Positions 23,798 through 35,207 of a DNA stretch of 64,000 nucleotides are shown one piece after another. A program made the translations under genes and the position numbers. This DNA is from Microstegium vimineum (Eukaryota > Streptophyta > Magnoliopsida > Poales > Poaceae): positions 35,791,090 to 35,855,089 of the forward strand of contig CM039126.1 in the NCBI GenBank assembly GCA_022036555.1, read 5' to 3'. The notes under the pieces were generated by a model. That model had not been told where the DNA came from. It worked only from the letters and a program-made list of their open reading frames with translations, and did no database searches. Position 1 is the first letter of the stretch, and each line of letters begins with the position of its first letter.

Positions 23798-25238
23798 TCA
23801 ACTTTTCATGAACTTATCAATAATGTCTATCACTGTCTTTGGCAATTTAAGAGTGCACATGTAGTAAGCGGGGAGAGAAGAAACTACTGAGTTGATAAGT
23901 TGCAATCTGCCTGAGTAAGATAAAAAAACTGAGCTAGCAGAAAGTTTTCTCTCAATTCTGTAGATTAAGGGAGCATAATCCTTAACCGACGGCTTTGTAG
24001 TACCAAGTGGGATTCCCAAGTAAGTAAAAGGTAATTGCCCTTCTAGACATCCAAACACACCAGTAAGCAAATGAACTTTGTGGCTGGGAACATTAATAGG
24101 AATCAGGCATGATTTGTGAAAGTTAACTTTGAGACCAGTGGAGAGAGCAAAACTCTAAAGTAAAGCCTTAAGGCATAAAAGGTCTTGCATCTGCTTGCAT
24201 GATCAACAAAGTATCATCAACATACTGAATGATCGGGAAATGATCCACATCTCTATTTGGAATGGGGAGATTAAATAAACCTGTTGATATGCTCTATTAA
24301 CTATGCTTTGGAGGAGATCTGCTGCCAGAACAAAAAGCAAGAGGGGAAATGGGTCTCCCTGTCTTACACCTCTCCTGCACTGAAAATCTTTTCCTAGTAC
24401 TCCATTGAGAAGGACAGAAGAGATACCTGAGGATAAGATATGATAAATCCATGTACACCATTTTTCTGGAAAACCTTTGGCCTGTAGGATGCTAATGATG
24501 GCTTTGTGTTCTACCATGTCAAAAGCTTTCTCAAAGTCTAGCTTTAGGATGATGATCTCTCTCTTAGAAGCATGGCATTGGTATAGATACTCAAAAGCCC
24601 ATCCCAAACAGTCCTGAATGTTCCTTCCTTGTATGAATCCATATTGATTCCTATGTACTACTTGTAGGATCACTTTCTGTAACCTATTGTAGAGGATTTT
24701 GGTAATGAGTTTCATGATGGAGTTCAAAAGAGAGATAGGTCTGAAGTTGATGACCTTCTGAGGATTAGCCTTTTTGGGCACCAAGGTGATGTATGAATAA
24801 TTAATACTCCCTCCGTATCCTAATTAGATAATGTTTTGGACAACGACACGGTCTCCCAAACACAACTTTGACGTCTTGTTTTTATAAAAATATTTATAGA
24901 ATAATGATATATGTATATTTTTATGAAAATATTTTTCAAGACAAATCTATTCATATAATTTTGACATTTGGAATTTTAACAACTTAAAAGTTATTGATGA
25001 TTTATATTCTCAATGTTTGACCCAAAGCTTGTCCAAAACGTCATCTAATTAGGATACAGAGGGGGTAATTTTTAACTCAATTGCATGATCACGAAACTCT
25101 CTGCATAATCTATAAATATCATGTTTAATCAGGCTCCAGCTTCTCTTGATAAAAAAACCATTAAAGCCATCTGGTCCTGGTGCCTTGTCTATTGGAAAAT
25201 CCTTAACAACTGCATCTATTTCATCAGTTGTGAAGGGT
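23798..25238 (-). pseudogene. LINE reverse transcriptase, split by a MITE
   Basis: RT makes DNA at the nicked target. From the 5' side: DKAPGPDGFNGFF (near 25160), the MITE at 24806-25065, then NFRPISLLNSIMKLITKIL, NQYGFIQGRNIQDC, KLDFEKAFDMVEH and RRGVRQGDPFPLLLFVLAAD. The catalytic YVDD is encoded at about 24215-24226, but in a different frame from the preceding block, so a frameshift lies near 24250. A thumb-like part (LPFTYLGIPLGTTKP) follows at 23798-24070. Confidence 0.85.
24806..25065. mobile_element. Stowaway MITE inside LINE RT
   Basis: 260 bases flanked by TA. Terminal inverted repeats are CTCCCTCCGTATCCTAATTA on the left and the complement of TAATTAGGATACAGAGGGGG on the right, continuing with a GTCCAAAACGTCATC-type block. 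Typical Stowaway length, TIR and TA target site. Confidence 0.93.
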
Positions 25239-26126
25239 TCAATCAGATCTTTGAAGGTTATGTTGCATCATGAGCTGATTGAGTTGAAAGAGCATTTGTG
25301 AATCAACTGAAACACCCATTGTACTCTTGAACTCTTGCAAGAACAAAGCATCTTTTTCTGCATGATCAGATACTAGTCTTCCATCTTCAGCTGAAATCTG
25401 GGCAATCAAATTTAATCTAAATCTTTCTATTGCCCTCGCATGAAAAAACTTTGTGTTTTCATCACCCAATTTCACTAAATTTTCTGTATATCTCTGTTTC
25501 CAATAAATCTGCTGACAGCTTAAGAGCTTCTTTAGATGGACCAGCATAATAGTTCTGAAATTTTGCTCCAAGACATACAAAGGTCTGAGATCTTCTAGAT
25601 CATCCATGAAAGCTATTGCCATATTGCAATGTTGAATCAAAATTTTAAGAGCTGATCTAGCACCATTCCATTTTTTGAGAGCAGCTATTAGGGCTTTGAG
25701 CTTAGCAGAAATGTTCCTAGCACCATCAGAGTGGGAACAGGAAGACCAAGCAGTGGCACATGTCTCTAGAAAACTAGGCAACTTTGTCCAGTAATTTTCA
25801 AAACGAAAGAGAGTAACCTTGGGTATGTGTGTTCCAATTTGAACCTTGCATGGTGTATGATCAGATACACTTTTTGCTAGAGGTAGTACAACAGTATTTG
25901 GGTAGGTTGTTGTCCAAGCTGGTGAGGTAAAAAACCAATCTAGCTGCTGCATGAGTGGCGGATCTTGCATATTAATCCAGGTATAACTTCTTCCTTTGAT
26001 TGGTAGTTCAATAAGGCCTAGCTGATGTATGATGTCATTGAAAACTATTGGTTCATGTTTGTTAATTGTATGTCCTCCCGAATGAATACATTGATTCTTT
26101 AACATCCAATTGGCCGGAGGATTCAA
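25239..26126 (-). pseudogene. LINE endonuclease C-terminal part and linker
   Basis: Open for 295 codons. GRSYTWINMQ (near residue 45) and SVSDHTPCKV (near residue 87) are the last endonuclease blocks of L1-type proteins, including the SDH catalytic motif. The linker up to RT has the conserved GDENTKFFHARAIERFR phrase. The N-terminal endonuclease half is missing, so the copy is 5'-truncated near 26146. Confidence 0.85.
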
Positions 26127-26299
26127 TGTGTCAGTATAATATCTATATTTCTAAAAAAATTGTATAGATTTTAGGCTACACTCTCTACTACCGTGGCACA
26201 AAAAGACATTACAGATTGGACAACAATAAGAAAAATGTTAAATTTATTCTGTAGAACAATTAAATATGTTCTTAGGACACAATGTTTGAACCAATATAT

Positions 26300-27340
26300 A
26301 ATACACATATATAAATAACAACGGTTATTGATTTATTAATGGTAATAACTTATAATATTATTTACAAGCAGATTTAGAGTTATTTTTATTTACTTTTAAA
26401 ATAGATTACTGTATGGCATAATATTTAGTCAACATGTAATAAAATTATTTAAATGACAAATGGTTATTAATTTAATTGTTATAAAAATTTTAGTATTTAC
26501 ACATAGATTTTGTGGTATTTTTGTTTATTTTTATAATGGTCAATGTGGATAATTTATATAATCAAAAGTTTTACTTTATATTCTCTCCAGTAGTGATATA
26601 TGTGGGTAATCTGGTTATAAATTTATGGGTTATTTTGAACTGTAGTTCTAAATGGTTGAGGTGCAAAATTCAGATATAAATTTTGAAAGTTAATTTTAGT
26701 TTGTGACTGGTTGATGGAAATTGCCTCTTCTTAATTTATATATAATAAAACAGTCCGACATCAAATGTTAAATTTTGTTTGTTTGTCTCTCATATTTTAT
26801 TAACATAATATTTTTAAATGTATTACTAGATGACATAATATTTTAGTTAACATGTAATAAACTTATTTAAGTCGGTGATCCTTGTTGGTGTGTGTGCTTT
26901 GTATTCCATCGCATCTCGCGTGGCATGCAAACGCTGCTGTAACAACTATTATCGCTTCTCTTAATGAAGAGCGTACAATGCACACTTTCAAAAAAATAAA
27001 CTTATTTAACATGATAATGGTTATTAATTTATTTGCTAGATTTAGAGGGTTTTTTATTTGAATATTGGTCAAGGTAGATAATTTAGATAATCAAAATTTT
27101 ACTTTATATTATCCTGTTAGTGACCTATGTGGGTAATTTAGATACAAATTTATGGGTTATCTCGAATTATAGTTCTAAATGGCATAGGTGCGTAATTCAG
27201 ATGCAAATTTTGAAAGTTAATTTCAGTTTGCGAGTGGTTGACAAAAATTTCCTCCTCTTTATTTATATATAATAAAACAGTATGATAGCACATATAAAAT
27301 TTTGTTTATTTGTCTCTCATATTTTATTAACATATTAACC
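26300..27340. repeat. Degenerate tandem repeat, unit about 400 bases, AT-rich
   Basis: 26391-26808 and 26809-27330 align along their length once the LINE fragment at 26871-26994 is removed. Shared blocks include CATGTAATAAA, TTATGGGTTAT, AGTTCTAAATGG and TTTATATATAATAAAACAG. A partial earlier unit precedes 26391 and a start of another follows. Identity unknown; no coding. Confidence 0.7.
26871..26994 (+). mobile_element. Very short 5'-truncated LINE 3' end with 15-base target duplication
   Basis: A 124-base insert ending in a run of A. It is flanked by AATAAACTTATTTAA at 26856-26870 and 26995-27009. The inserted text has the TTCTCTTAATGAAGAGCGT phrase seen at grass LINE 3' ends. It interrupts the second unit of the AT-rich repeat, so it is younger than the duplication. 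Confidence 0.85.
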
Positions 27341-27816
27341 TTCCATTAGATTTTCTATTAATAAATTAATTGATCGTGCACTTGGTAAGTACTACATATT
27401 TTCTTTGTCCCAAAGTAAACACAAATCTCATTTCCTAAAGAGTTAAATCTTGTAAAGTTTGGCCATTTACTGTGCTAAATAGCGGGTTCTAAATAGTATT
27501 CAACACGACGGCGGCCGGAACTTTGGTACAATTATATTCCGGTGAGGAACTGGTGAGTAAACATTCAGTTTTGTTCGTCAAAATTTTATTACAGCATTAA
27601 TTGTCAACAGATTTAATTGTATGAATACGGATGAATGAGGATTTAAGTGTACCTTTTATTAGTAACCACAGTTGTATGCATGCGTTAGTAATAAAAAAAT
27701 TGTTGAACTAGTTTTGACTAATTTATTGCTTGTGCTACTCATTCACAAATAATTAGTTTAGTCTAAAGATGTGGATCATTTTTTATTACTACTACTATCA
27801 TTTGCTTTGGTAAATA
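27341..27816. other. AT-rich intergenic
   Basis: No gene or clear element boundary. A phrase TTTTTATTACTACTACTATCATTTGCTT near 27778 (in pieces) recurs near 28127, on either side of the MITE that follows. Confidence 0.5.
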
Positions 27817-28075
27817 CTCACTCCGTTCTAAATTATAAGACATTTCAAGAATTTTGGAGAGTCAAAACATCTTAAGTTTAACCAATAATTATAGAGAAAA
27901 CTATAAAAATTTATGATATCAAATAGATATACTATAAAAATATAAGTGACAATTAATCTAATGATACTTAGTTGATAACATAAATGTTATTATATTGCAT
28001 ATAAGTTTGATCAAACTTGAGATAGTTTGACTCTCTAAGATTCTTGGGATGTCTTATAATTTGGAACGGAGGGAG
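27817..28075. mobile_element. Stowaway MITE
   Basis: 259 bases flanked by TA. The left CTCACTCCGTTCTAAATTAT and the right ATAATTTGGAACGGAGGGAG are inverted repeats that extend inward through a TTTGACTCTC-type block. Confidence 0.92.
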
Positions 28076-28439
28076 TAATTATAAATGGACTCAAGTTAGT
28101 AAAGTATGTCTATTCTTTATAGGGGATAACTTTTTATTACTACTATTATCATTTGCTTGTATAATAATTATTGGTAGGGACATGTGCAGTAAACTTGGAT
28201 GTGATACTTACTGATGCTACATGTGGTATTTTTATTACTATTAATTGTTATCATTTTCTTAGATAAATTATTTTGATAAATAATATTATTGTTTCGGCCA
28301 TAAATTATTCTGATAAATAAATTCTTTGCTTCGATAAATTACTACTATTAGTTACTACTTTTTTCATTACTAATATTATTGTTTAGATCTATCTCTATCT
28401 CTATAATTAAAAAATAGGGAAAGAAATCGTCTTCCCGGC
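28076..28439. other. AT-rich intergenic
   Basis: Simple A/T-rich sequence with TTATTACTACTATTA phrases. Ends with an abrupt change to GC-rich sequence at about 28430. Confidence 0.5.
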
Positions 28440-29230
28440 TTTCACCTTGCCTCTCCGTGTGAAAGAGAGCCCGGCTCCCACGCCCGCCCGCTCTCTCTCC
28501 CTCACCCGGTGCCGACATCCGCCGGCTCCCTCACCCAGTGCCGGAACCGCTCCCACGCCCACCCACTCCCTCCCTCTCCCGCACGATCCAAATGAAACTG
28601 GCGCTCCCACGATCTCCCGATCTCCCCAGCCCCCTCGGTTGCCGCAGCTCGTCGCGCCGCTGCAGCCCGGCCGCTCCCTCGCTCTCCCGCACCATCCAAA
28701 ACAAACCGGTGCCCCACGCTCTCCCACACGATCCTCTGATCTCCCTCGCCCCCTTCGGGGCTCGTCGCGCCGCTGCTGCCTGCGTACAGCATCGCCGCCC
28801 GCCGCCAAGCTCGCCCAGCGCCACGACGCCCCTTAGCAGACGCGCGACAGTCACGATCCCCGATGTCCCAGACCTCCCCTCGTCCCTGGAGCTCGTCGCG
28901 CCGCCGCGGACCGCGCCCGGCGTCGACGAGTCTGGCCCGCCCGCCATCGAGCTGGCACGGTGCCACGACATCACCTAGCAAACGACCAGCGGACTCCTCC
29001 CTGCTGAGGTCTCAACTGTTACTCCACGTGAGGCGTTCGTCACCTGACCGTCGCCGCCTGACTCGAGACACCGCCAAGGCCGCGTCGACAACGACTGCTG
29101 CAGCCGTGACGCTGACCCCGGCATCCTGCCTCCTCCTCCCCGCTGCAAGGATAACCACCAGGTGTGCCAACCCCTTCTCTTCTCTTCCCTTCATGCTGTG
29201 CTCGTAACCTGCTCGGTAGAATGCCTGCCC
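28440..29230 (+). other. GC-rich, CpG-rich island, possible captured gene fragment
   Basis: About 790 bases of Pro/Ser/Arg-coding GC-rich sequence with repeated CTCCCTC and CGGTGCC phrases, sharply different from the AT-rich flanks. Several frames are open on both strands, which is expected from composition alone, so I call no protein. A possible splice donor (CCACCAG then GTGTGCC) lies at about 29160, and an acceptor-like TTTGTGCAG near 29940 could belong to the same fragment. It resembles a 5' leader or first exon of a gene carried by a transposon. Confidence 0.35.
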
Positions 29231-29302
29231 TTGCCTGCTGTTCATGTACCCTCCACCTGTCTCTGCCTCGCTCCCATGGCACCGCTGGAATATGCACATT
29301 TA

Positions 29303-29534
29303 GGGCGTCCGCAACCGGTCTCCCCAAATCGCCGGCTGATGTGTAAGCTAATACCAATTAAAAAATAAAAAGTTTTGCAGTGCTGAGAGGTGTCAGAGAC
29401 TCAGGATTACTTGAGAAATGTGCGAGCCTAGCGCTTCCTTCATCGCTAGCGCTGTAGATTTTTTGTCTCTCTCTTCTTCTCATTGGTTCAGTGTTACTCC
29501 TAGCTAGCTGACATGGACATCATTGGGGACGCCC
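29303..29534. mobile_element. MITE with TTA target duplication (PIF/Harbinger-like)
   Basis: 232 bases. GGGCGTCCGCAA at the left and its near complement TTGGGGACGCCC at the right are flanked by TTA on both sides. No coding. Confidence 0.65.
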
Positions 29535-29960
29535 TTAGCCATGGAGATGTGCCGCTTAAACTGCTCTTGAAGTGCTAGCAACATTTTTGTTTTGAAAATG
29601 GTGTGGATGCATTGAATATCTGTGGCGACAGGTACTAGCTAGAATTATTTCTGACTTATCGACCCATCTGATGTCCAACATTGTGATGCTCCTCCTGCAT
29701 CTTTGTGTGACTCGCTCTAACGATGCATTTTGGTGTCACACAAAATAGACCTTTTATCTTTCGATATTTTAGTCGATCTGCTATTTGCAATTTGTGGTAT
29801 GACGTGGCTGCTATATATGTTAGATCTTTTATTCAAACCCTATTTACTTTAATACTAGATGACGATCTTCAGTAATTCTCTTTTCCTCTTTCACTGGATA
29901 CATGTTTGATGCTGACTAATATGTTCCTCAACTTTGTGCAGGTCAGAAATTGATTGATGC
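29535..29960 (+). other. Sequence with intron-like end
   Basis: No long frame. It ends in a pyrimidine-containing stretch and TTTGTGCAG followed by a short open frame (GQKLIDAVEKH) that is cut off by the next element. Confidence 0.35.
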
Positions 29961-30250
29961 TGTTGAGAAACACATGCATGGACTCTATCCTAGTAGGAAA
30001 GAAAAAGAAAGAATCATAATCCTAATCTATTTGTATGTGGGCTCTTACCAAATTTATAGGCCCTGACAGGACTATATATACGTGGGAGCTTTATGTTGTA
30101 ATCACCAATATCAAGAGGAATAAAGAATAGTCTTCCTATCTTGTGTCTACTTGTTCTACTATTTTCATCTACTATGTTGATCATGCATGAGAGACGGAGA
30201 GGAAAAGATCCGAACTGTCGACAACGAGTTTCTTAACACATTATCAGCAC
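29961..30250 (+). repeat. Copia-like LTR end and primer-site remnant
   Basis: Begins TGTTGAGAAACACATG, has TATATATA near 30072 and an AATAAAGAATA stretch, and is followed by AACACATTATCAGCACGAC near 30236. I recall similar LTR-to-PBS junctions in plant copia elements, so this may be an LTR with the start of the interior. No second LTR is seen. Confidence 0.4.
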
Positions 30251-30655
30251 GACAAGCTCTACGTTGACATCACCGCTCAAGTTGTCATCGATCTTCGACG
30301 TCGACGCCCATCTCGACATCCCGCCCGACTACTCCGACGGTGTCGACATCCTCGACGTTGTTAGCAGGACGGATCTCCTACCTCTCTACCTGCGGTGCAT
30401 CGACATGTACCGTCGTCATCAAACAGGCATGCCTACGACAATGTCAAACGCCCTGCACGGTATGTATCTACCAACCACTGTCCTACGCGGCATGTGAGGT
30501 AGATCAAATTGAGATCCTTTACAAGGTATGAAATAATCACATTAATGTTTTCTTCGTATTTATGGTACATGTCATACATCGTATATAGAAATTTGTACAT
30601 GCAGTATATACATGTATGAACAATATATGCATCTACAATCATCGTTGCATCCATC
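30251..30655 (+). other. Possible copia interior remnant
   Basis: A 77-codon frame at 30264-30497 is rich in Asp and Leu and follows the PBS-like site, where gag would start. No motif is recognisable. The rest is AT-rich. Confidence 0.3.
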
Positions 30656-30658
30656 TAA

Positions 30659-30780
30659 GGCCTTGTTTGGATGCACATGTATGTAGCTCAAACCACATGG
30701 ATTGGAGTGTTTTGGAGTGGAAATTAGTTTAAATACACTCATGTGGTTTAAGGATGATACATGCGCATGTAAACAAGGCC
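30659..30780. mobile_element. Tourist-type MITE
   Basis: 122 bases flanked by TAA on both sides. GGCCTTGTTTGGATGCACAT at the left pairs with the complement of ATGCGCATGTAAACAAGGCC at the right. TIR of about 25 bases, typical of PIF/Harbinger MITEs. Confidence 0.9.
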
Positions 30781-30783
30781 TAA

Positions 30784-31430
30784 GGATTAATTAAAAAAGG
30801 AGAAGAAATAAAAAGGAAGTATACATGGCAGCAACGTTTTTGTCCCTGGACTCTTAACTAGCTTGCATGATCCATACATGGCGCTTTAATTTGCACGACC
30901 GACGCACGGTCGCACACCACCGCTAGCTGTCATCTCCTCGAGCAGAGCAACACAACCTGCAGTAAGCCGCCGAACGGCTTCACACACGAGCATCACGGCC
31001 TGCATGCCAATACTCCACGCCCTTGGACACCAGGTCGTGCGGGCTGCACCACTGTTCGCCATCCATGTTGCGCAGCTAGCAGTTGCTGCCTGCCTCCTAA
31101 GCTTGATCGCAGCCCGTAGCTACCGGCCTACTGCCTCTCTCAGCTTACAGGCATCGCATGACACGCTACTTGCTCCACGTACTTGCATGGCGCACGTGCC
31201 TGTGCCTCCAGTGGCCAAGAAAGGAATTAAATTGAGGTGTGGTAGAACACTAAACTAGAGAATATAGCTACTTAGGTAGCGTATGCATGTAAAATTTATT
31301 GATTTTCATTTATGAAGCATGAATTATAAAAAAAATATATAAACAATATATAAAAGAAATCCAACATTTAAAGAAGAATACTAAAAAAGTTCAAGTGAAA
31401 TGAAGAGACTAACCGAGGGACAATAAAACT
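30784..31430. other. Intergenic sequence
   Basis: A 255-base open frame at 31004-31258 has no recognisable motif and no promoter or splice context. The remainder is A/T-rich next to the end of the hAT gene. Confidence 0.45.
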
Positions 31431-33396
31431 TTAGTTGTGTCTAGGAGATCTAGGTAATTGCACTTTCCTATCTTTCTTCTTCTGGAATGCTTTCATGATT
31501 TTCTGGAGGTCAATTGCTTTAAATAACTCTCACTCAATGTAGCATACCATTAAGTCATTAAGCCAAGCATCAGAGATCTTGTTGCATAATTCAGTTTTGA
31601 TAATCTTCATTGCTGAAAATGCCCTTTCAACTGATGCTGTCGCCACCGGTAGTAACAATGCCAACTCAATTAGACGATAAACCAATGGAAATACAATATG
31701 TCTGTCAAGTTCAACCATTTTTGCTGCTAGGCTTGCAAGATCAGGACAATCTCTAAATGCCTCAAGTCTTCTCACATGAATAATAAATAATTCAAGTTGG
31801 TCTTTTATATCATCCTTATTAGAATCAGAGAAATCATCACTATTAAATTTATCCAAAAGAATCATGCGTTGCTTATCTAGCAATAAATCATTCCTCTTGC
31901 AATATGAAGTAGTGGTGTTCACAATCAAGGCAACATAATCAAAGAAATCCTCAAGAGATGAGCAACATGTTGAGACAGAAACAACTACCAGTTGCAATTG
32001 ATGTGCAAGCAATGGATATAGAAACCATAGGGGTTCTCATCACGAATCAACTTTTGAAGGCCATTAAATTCTCCTCTCATATTAGAAGCCCCATCATACC
32101 CTTGTCCTCGTAGGTTTCCGATATATAGCCCATGATCACTAAGTACTTCAACCAATGTTGCCTTTAATGCTTCTGAGGTTGTCTCCTTAACATGTTTGAT
32201 GCCTAAAAATCTTTCAATTACTTTGCCTGTTTTGTTCACAAACCTAGAACACAAAGGATAGTAAGATATAATTAGTTAATTAGATGAAAAATATGATAAC
32301 CAATTAATCTCAAATAATTAATCACTTACCTCACTACCACGGCCATTTGTTCTTTTACAGATATATCACGAGATTCATCAATAAGAACGGAGAAGAGACA
32401 ACCTGACATCTCTTGCTTTATTGCTTTGGTGACCTCCGCGGCACAACATTCTGCAGGTTCTTTTTGAATTGTTGGAGAAGTCATCTGGGCATTTTTAGGA
32501 CATGCCTCATCAAATGCAAGCTTCACTTGTTCATTTCTTTCTTTGTACCATTTAAGAAACTCACGGAAATTGCCCCTATTTAAAGAGGTACATGACTCAT
32601 CGTGTCCACGAAATGGCTCACCTTGCAATGTGAGCCAACTCACAATACCCAAAGATGTATCTAGACGAGTTTCATACTTGATCTGTGCATCTTTTGTATA
32701 CTTTGCAACCTTATGCTTAAAACTAGTTCTTTGATTATCAAAATCTTCATATACTGTCCTACATTGATTATGGATTCTTCCATCATGTTTTGGAAGTGCC
32801 AAGTATGCATTTTTCCGAGTGTCAAACCCCAATGTTGTAAAGGCATCATAACCAAATTTGTCATCCATTCGATCTTGCTTAAAAAGATAACAATAGAAAC
32901 AATAAGCCTTATCCTTTTCCACACTATATTCAAGCCAAGGATGCTTCTTGAACCAGTTTCCCTGAAAGCGTCTATTTTCACTTGTTTTAGGGAAATTATA
33001 ACCAATTGGTTGAGTTGGTCCCTTTGCTATGTAAGCCCTCCTAACATCACTTCTAATGTCCACATGAAATTGATCAATTGGTATACGAAGTCCTAGATCA
33101 GTGATAATGTGATCCGGATTGAATTGAGTTATAATACCTTCAGGCTGTGCATCAGATTCCACCATCCCGGCTTCCATATGATTTTCACTCTCGTCTTCTG
33201 ATTGTATGGTTGCCTTGCGCCTGTCATTTTCCATCTCCTCTTCCATTGCATCCACAGCCAATTGAAGCTCAGCATCTGAGTCAGAGTTATCTGACTCTTC
33301 TCCATGATCTGCAACAGATGGAACATTTGCCGCTCCAGCTTCACGAGTACAAAAATTAGAGGTGCCGACAGTAGACAAAAAGCTTCTCAAATCTGC
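31431..33396 (-). pseudogene. hAT-type transposase gene (TTF zinc finger, ZMYM1-like), internally deleted
   Basis: Resembles plant TTF-type zinc-finger proteins with a hAT dimerisation domain. The N-terminal exon (33396-32330) has an acidic Ser/Asp/Glu-rich start, a WFKKHPWLEYS and AYCFYCYLF finger region, and VLIDESRDISVKEQMAVVVR. An 86-base intron (32329-32244, GTAAGT to TTCTAG) joins in phase to FVNKTGKVIERF and GQGYDGASNMRGEFNGLQ. A frameshift near 32010 follows. Most of the central catalytic region is missing: the text passes from TTTSYCKRND straight to a C-terminal stretch ending LLPVATASVERAFSAMKIIK, the dimerisation motif. A TGA at 31532 interrupts 33 codons before the final stop. An acceptor-like CAG near 33400 suggests an upstream exon. 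Confidence 0.85.
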
Positions 33397-34014
33397 ATTC
33401 GATCACACACACCAATCATTAACTAAAGTGTATTACGAGAAAAAATTCCAATTAATTGTTCGCAAAAAAATTCCAATTAATAATAGTACAATACGTATCT
33501 TTTGTTTTGAGCCTTTTGGCATTGACGTTGCCTTTTCCTTTTGGATTTGGATCCATGTTTCGGCAATCACCGATCAGGCAATCAGTGAATCAGCGATCAG
33601 CCAATGAGCCAAGGAGCAAGACTCGCAGACGCGCAGTGCAGGAGGCCAGGACGGCGGACGGCGACCGCTAGGGCGATGCAATTGCCGGTATACGAAACAT
33701 CTCGAACTGCAATCCGGTCTCTTGATCTGCTCTCCGTCGTAGCTTGTACGTGGCTGGACACCATCTTAATTGGGCCCCTACTAAAGCCACATGCCCACAT
33801 AAGCCCACAAGCAAACAGCCCACATATGAAATTTCAGATACCGGTTCGTTTGACGTGCTGTTCTTCTTCTTTAAGACAACAGAACAGTTTACAAACTCCT
33901 GCTTTCAAGCATTTATGGCTGAGGGAGTGATTTAGGGGTACGAGTTCTAAAAAAATTAAGGTATGTCAAGCGCCATACCTTGCCATATGGGAAGCTCCGC
34001 CCCTGCGTGCCTCT
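33397..34014 (-). other. 5' flank of the hAT gene with candidate terminal repeat
   Basis: Noncoding. At 34002-34014 the minus strand begins CAGGGGCGGAGCT, which I recall as the end of plant hAT elements with this transposase type. The other end is not found near 31430, so the element may be truncated. Confidence 0.45.
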
Positions 34015-34246
34015 ACAGCAACTTGATTTTTGTCGCCTGTATGCGGCCATGAGATCACACATAAGTATATGTTGTTAGGCTATGCGCTAGGTGCTTCATG
34101 TATGCGTGAACAAAAGCCAAGAAGGCAACCGTGTGCTTTTTGCATCACGTCATGTGGCGTAGCAGCCATAATGGAGACGAGCTAGATATTTGTAACGTTT
34201 TGACATGCTAGTTGATTCGGCTATATGCTCGAGCCTCGTACCAGCA

Positions 34247-34610
34247 TGTCACGATCCTACTGAGGATCGGACAGGTCTCCACTCAATCACACCAATACAG
34301 AGGATAGAATTCAGGTTCAGGATATCAGAGAATAGAGTTCGAGTTCAGATAAGCAGTTGGCGAGGAACAAGAATAACAGAATTCCGTTACAAGGTTCATG
34401 CCCTCTCGCCAAGCCTCCTCACGCGCTTTATACTCAGCGCCTCATACACCAAGACCCACCAGTCAGTGTCAGTCGATATATGGACCCACCGTCAGTATTG
34501 ATCATTCCATAGCTGAAGGAGTCCGGCTCGATGTCGCGTTCTCTGTTGCCGGACGACCAACAGTAGCCACTGTCGCTCCCTTCCATGCTCGCCGACCCGG
34601 GATCCTGACA
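34247..34610 (-). repeat. LTR of small chromovirus-like element H (3' LTR)
   Basis: TGTCACGATCC to GGATCCTGACA. To its right the plus strand reads TTACCCCCTCCTCG, so on the minus strand a polypurine tract abuts the LTR. 364 bases. Confidence 0.75.
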
Positions 34611-35207
34611 TTACCCCCTCCTCGAAATCCAGCTTGTCCCCAAGCTAAACCATCTGATGAGACACCAAATGCACAGGCTATGTTGGTGCTGTAGGATCGA
34701 CCGACACAACAGATATATCATCATCCAGTAATTCCATAGAAGGCACATGAGTTTTCAATTGTGAGACATGAACTACCGGATGAATTCGGCAATGAGTAGG
34801 CAAATCCAAGCGATAAGCCACTAGTCCGATCGTTCCAGTACCGCAAATGGCCCAAAATATCGGTAACTGAGTTTCTGGTTACCACGAGGTGCCACAGAAG
34901 ACTGAATGTATGGTTGCAGACGTAGATGCACCTGATCGCCCACCGCAAACACCTTCTCCTTACGATGCTAATCAGCTTGATGTTTCATACGCTGTTGGGG
35001 CCTGCAACAAGTGATGTCTGATCACATCCTGTAACAGTTTTTGTTCCATCAACCATTCCTCCAAATCCGGTACATGGAGCTGAGCTTCATTAGTGATCCC
35101 AAAATGCCGAGGTTGATGGCCATATAAGACCTCAAAAGGAGATAGGCCTAACTACATCAGCCTCACACTCTGACCGTGACCCAGGAGAAGCACTCGCAAG
35201 TGATCCT
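34611..35207 (-). pseudogene. Element H integrase C-terminal end
   Basis: On the minus strand the frame near 34720-34948 reads GLVAYRLDLPTHCRIHPVVHVSQLK, the end of chromovirus integrase. Upstream text matches the preceding region, with stops. The chromodomain expected after HVSQLK is missing or eroded. The element is cut at 35207 by insertion of B; the rest of H is right of the window or lost. Confidence 0.7.

Larger units (their letters stand above)
22635..26146 (-). mobile_element. L1-type LINE, 5'-truncated, with Stowaway insertion
   Basis: Minus-strand order is the endonuclease C-terminal part (25239-26126), RT (23798-25238, split by a MITE) and a C-terminal zinc-finger region (22649-23620), then an A/T-rich tail near 22622-22645. 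The gag-like first ORF and most of the endonuclease are missing, as in truncated target-primed insertions. Frames are broken in many places. I could not identify target duplications. Confidence 0.85.

Noticed and set aside
28398..28440. TCTCTATAATTAAAAAATAG as a plus-strand Helitron start before the GC island
   Set aside because: Suggestive, but no 3' hairpin plus CTAG end could be located downstream.
28407..29357. Overlapping Arg/Pro/Ala-rich frames on both strands
   Set aside because: Composition effect of the GC-rich island; frames on opposite strands are equally long and no domain is visible.
31004..31258. 84-codon plus-strand frame as a small host gene
   Set aside because: No motif, promoter, splice or conserved context; length is within chance for this composition.
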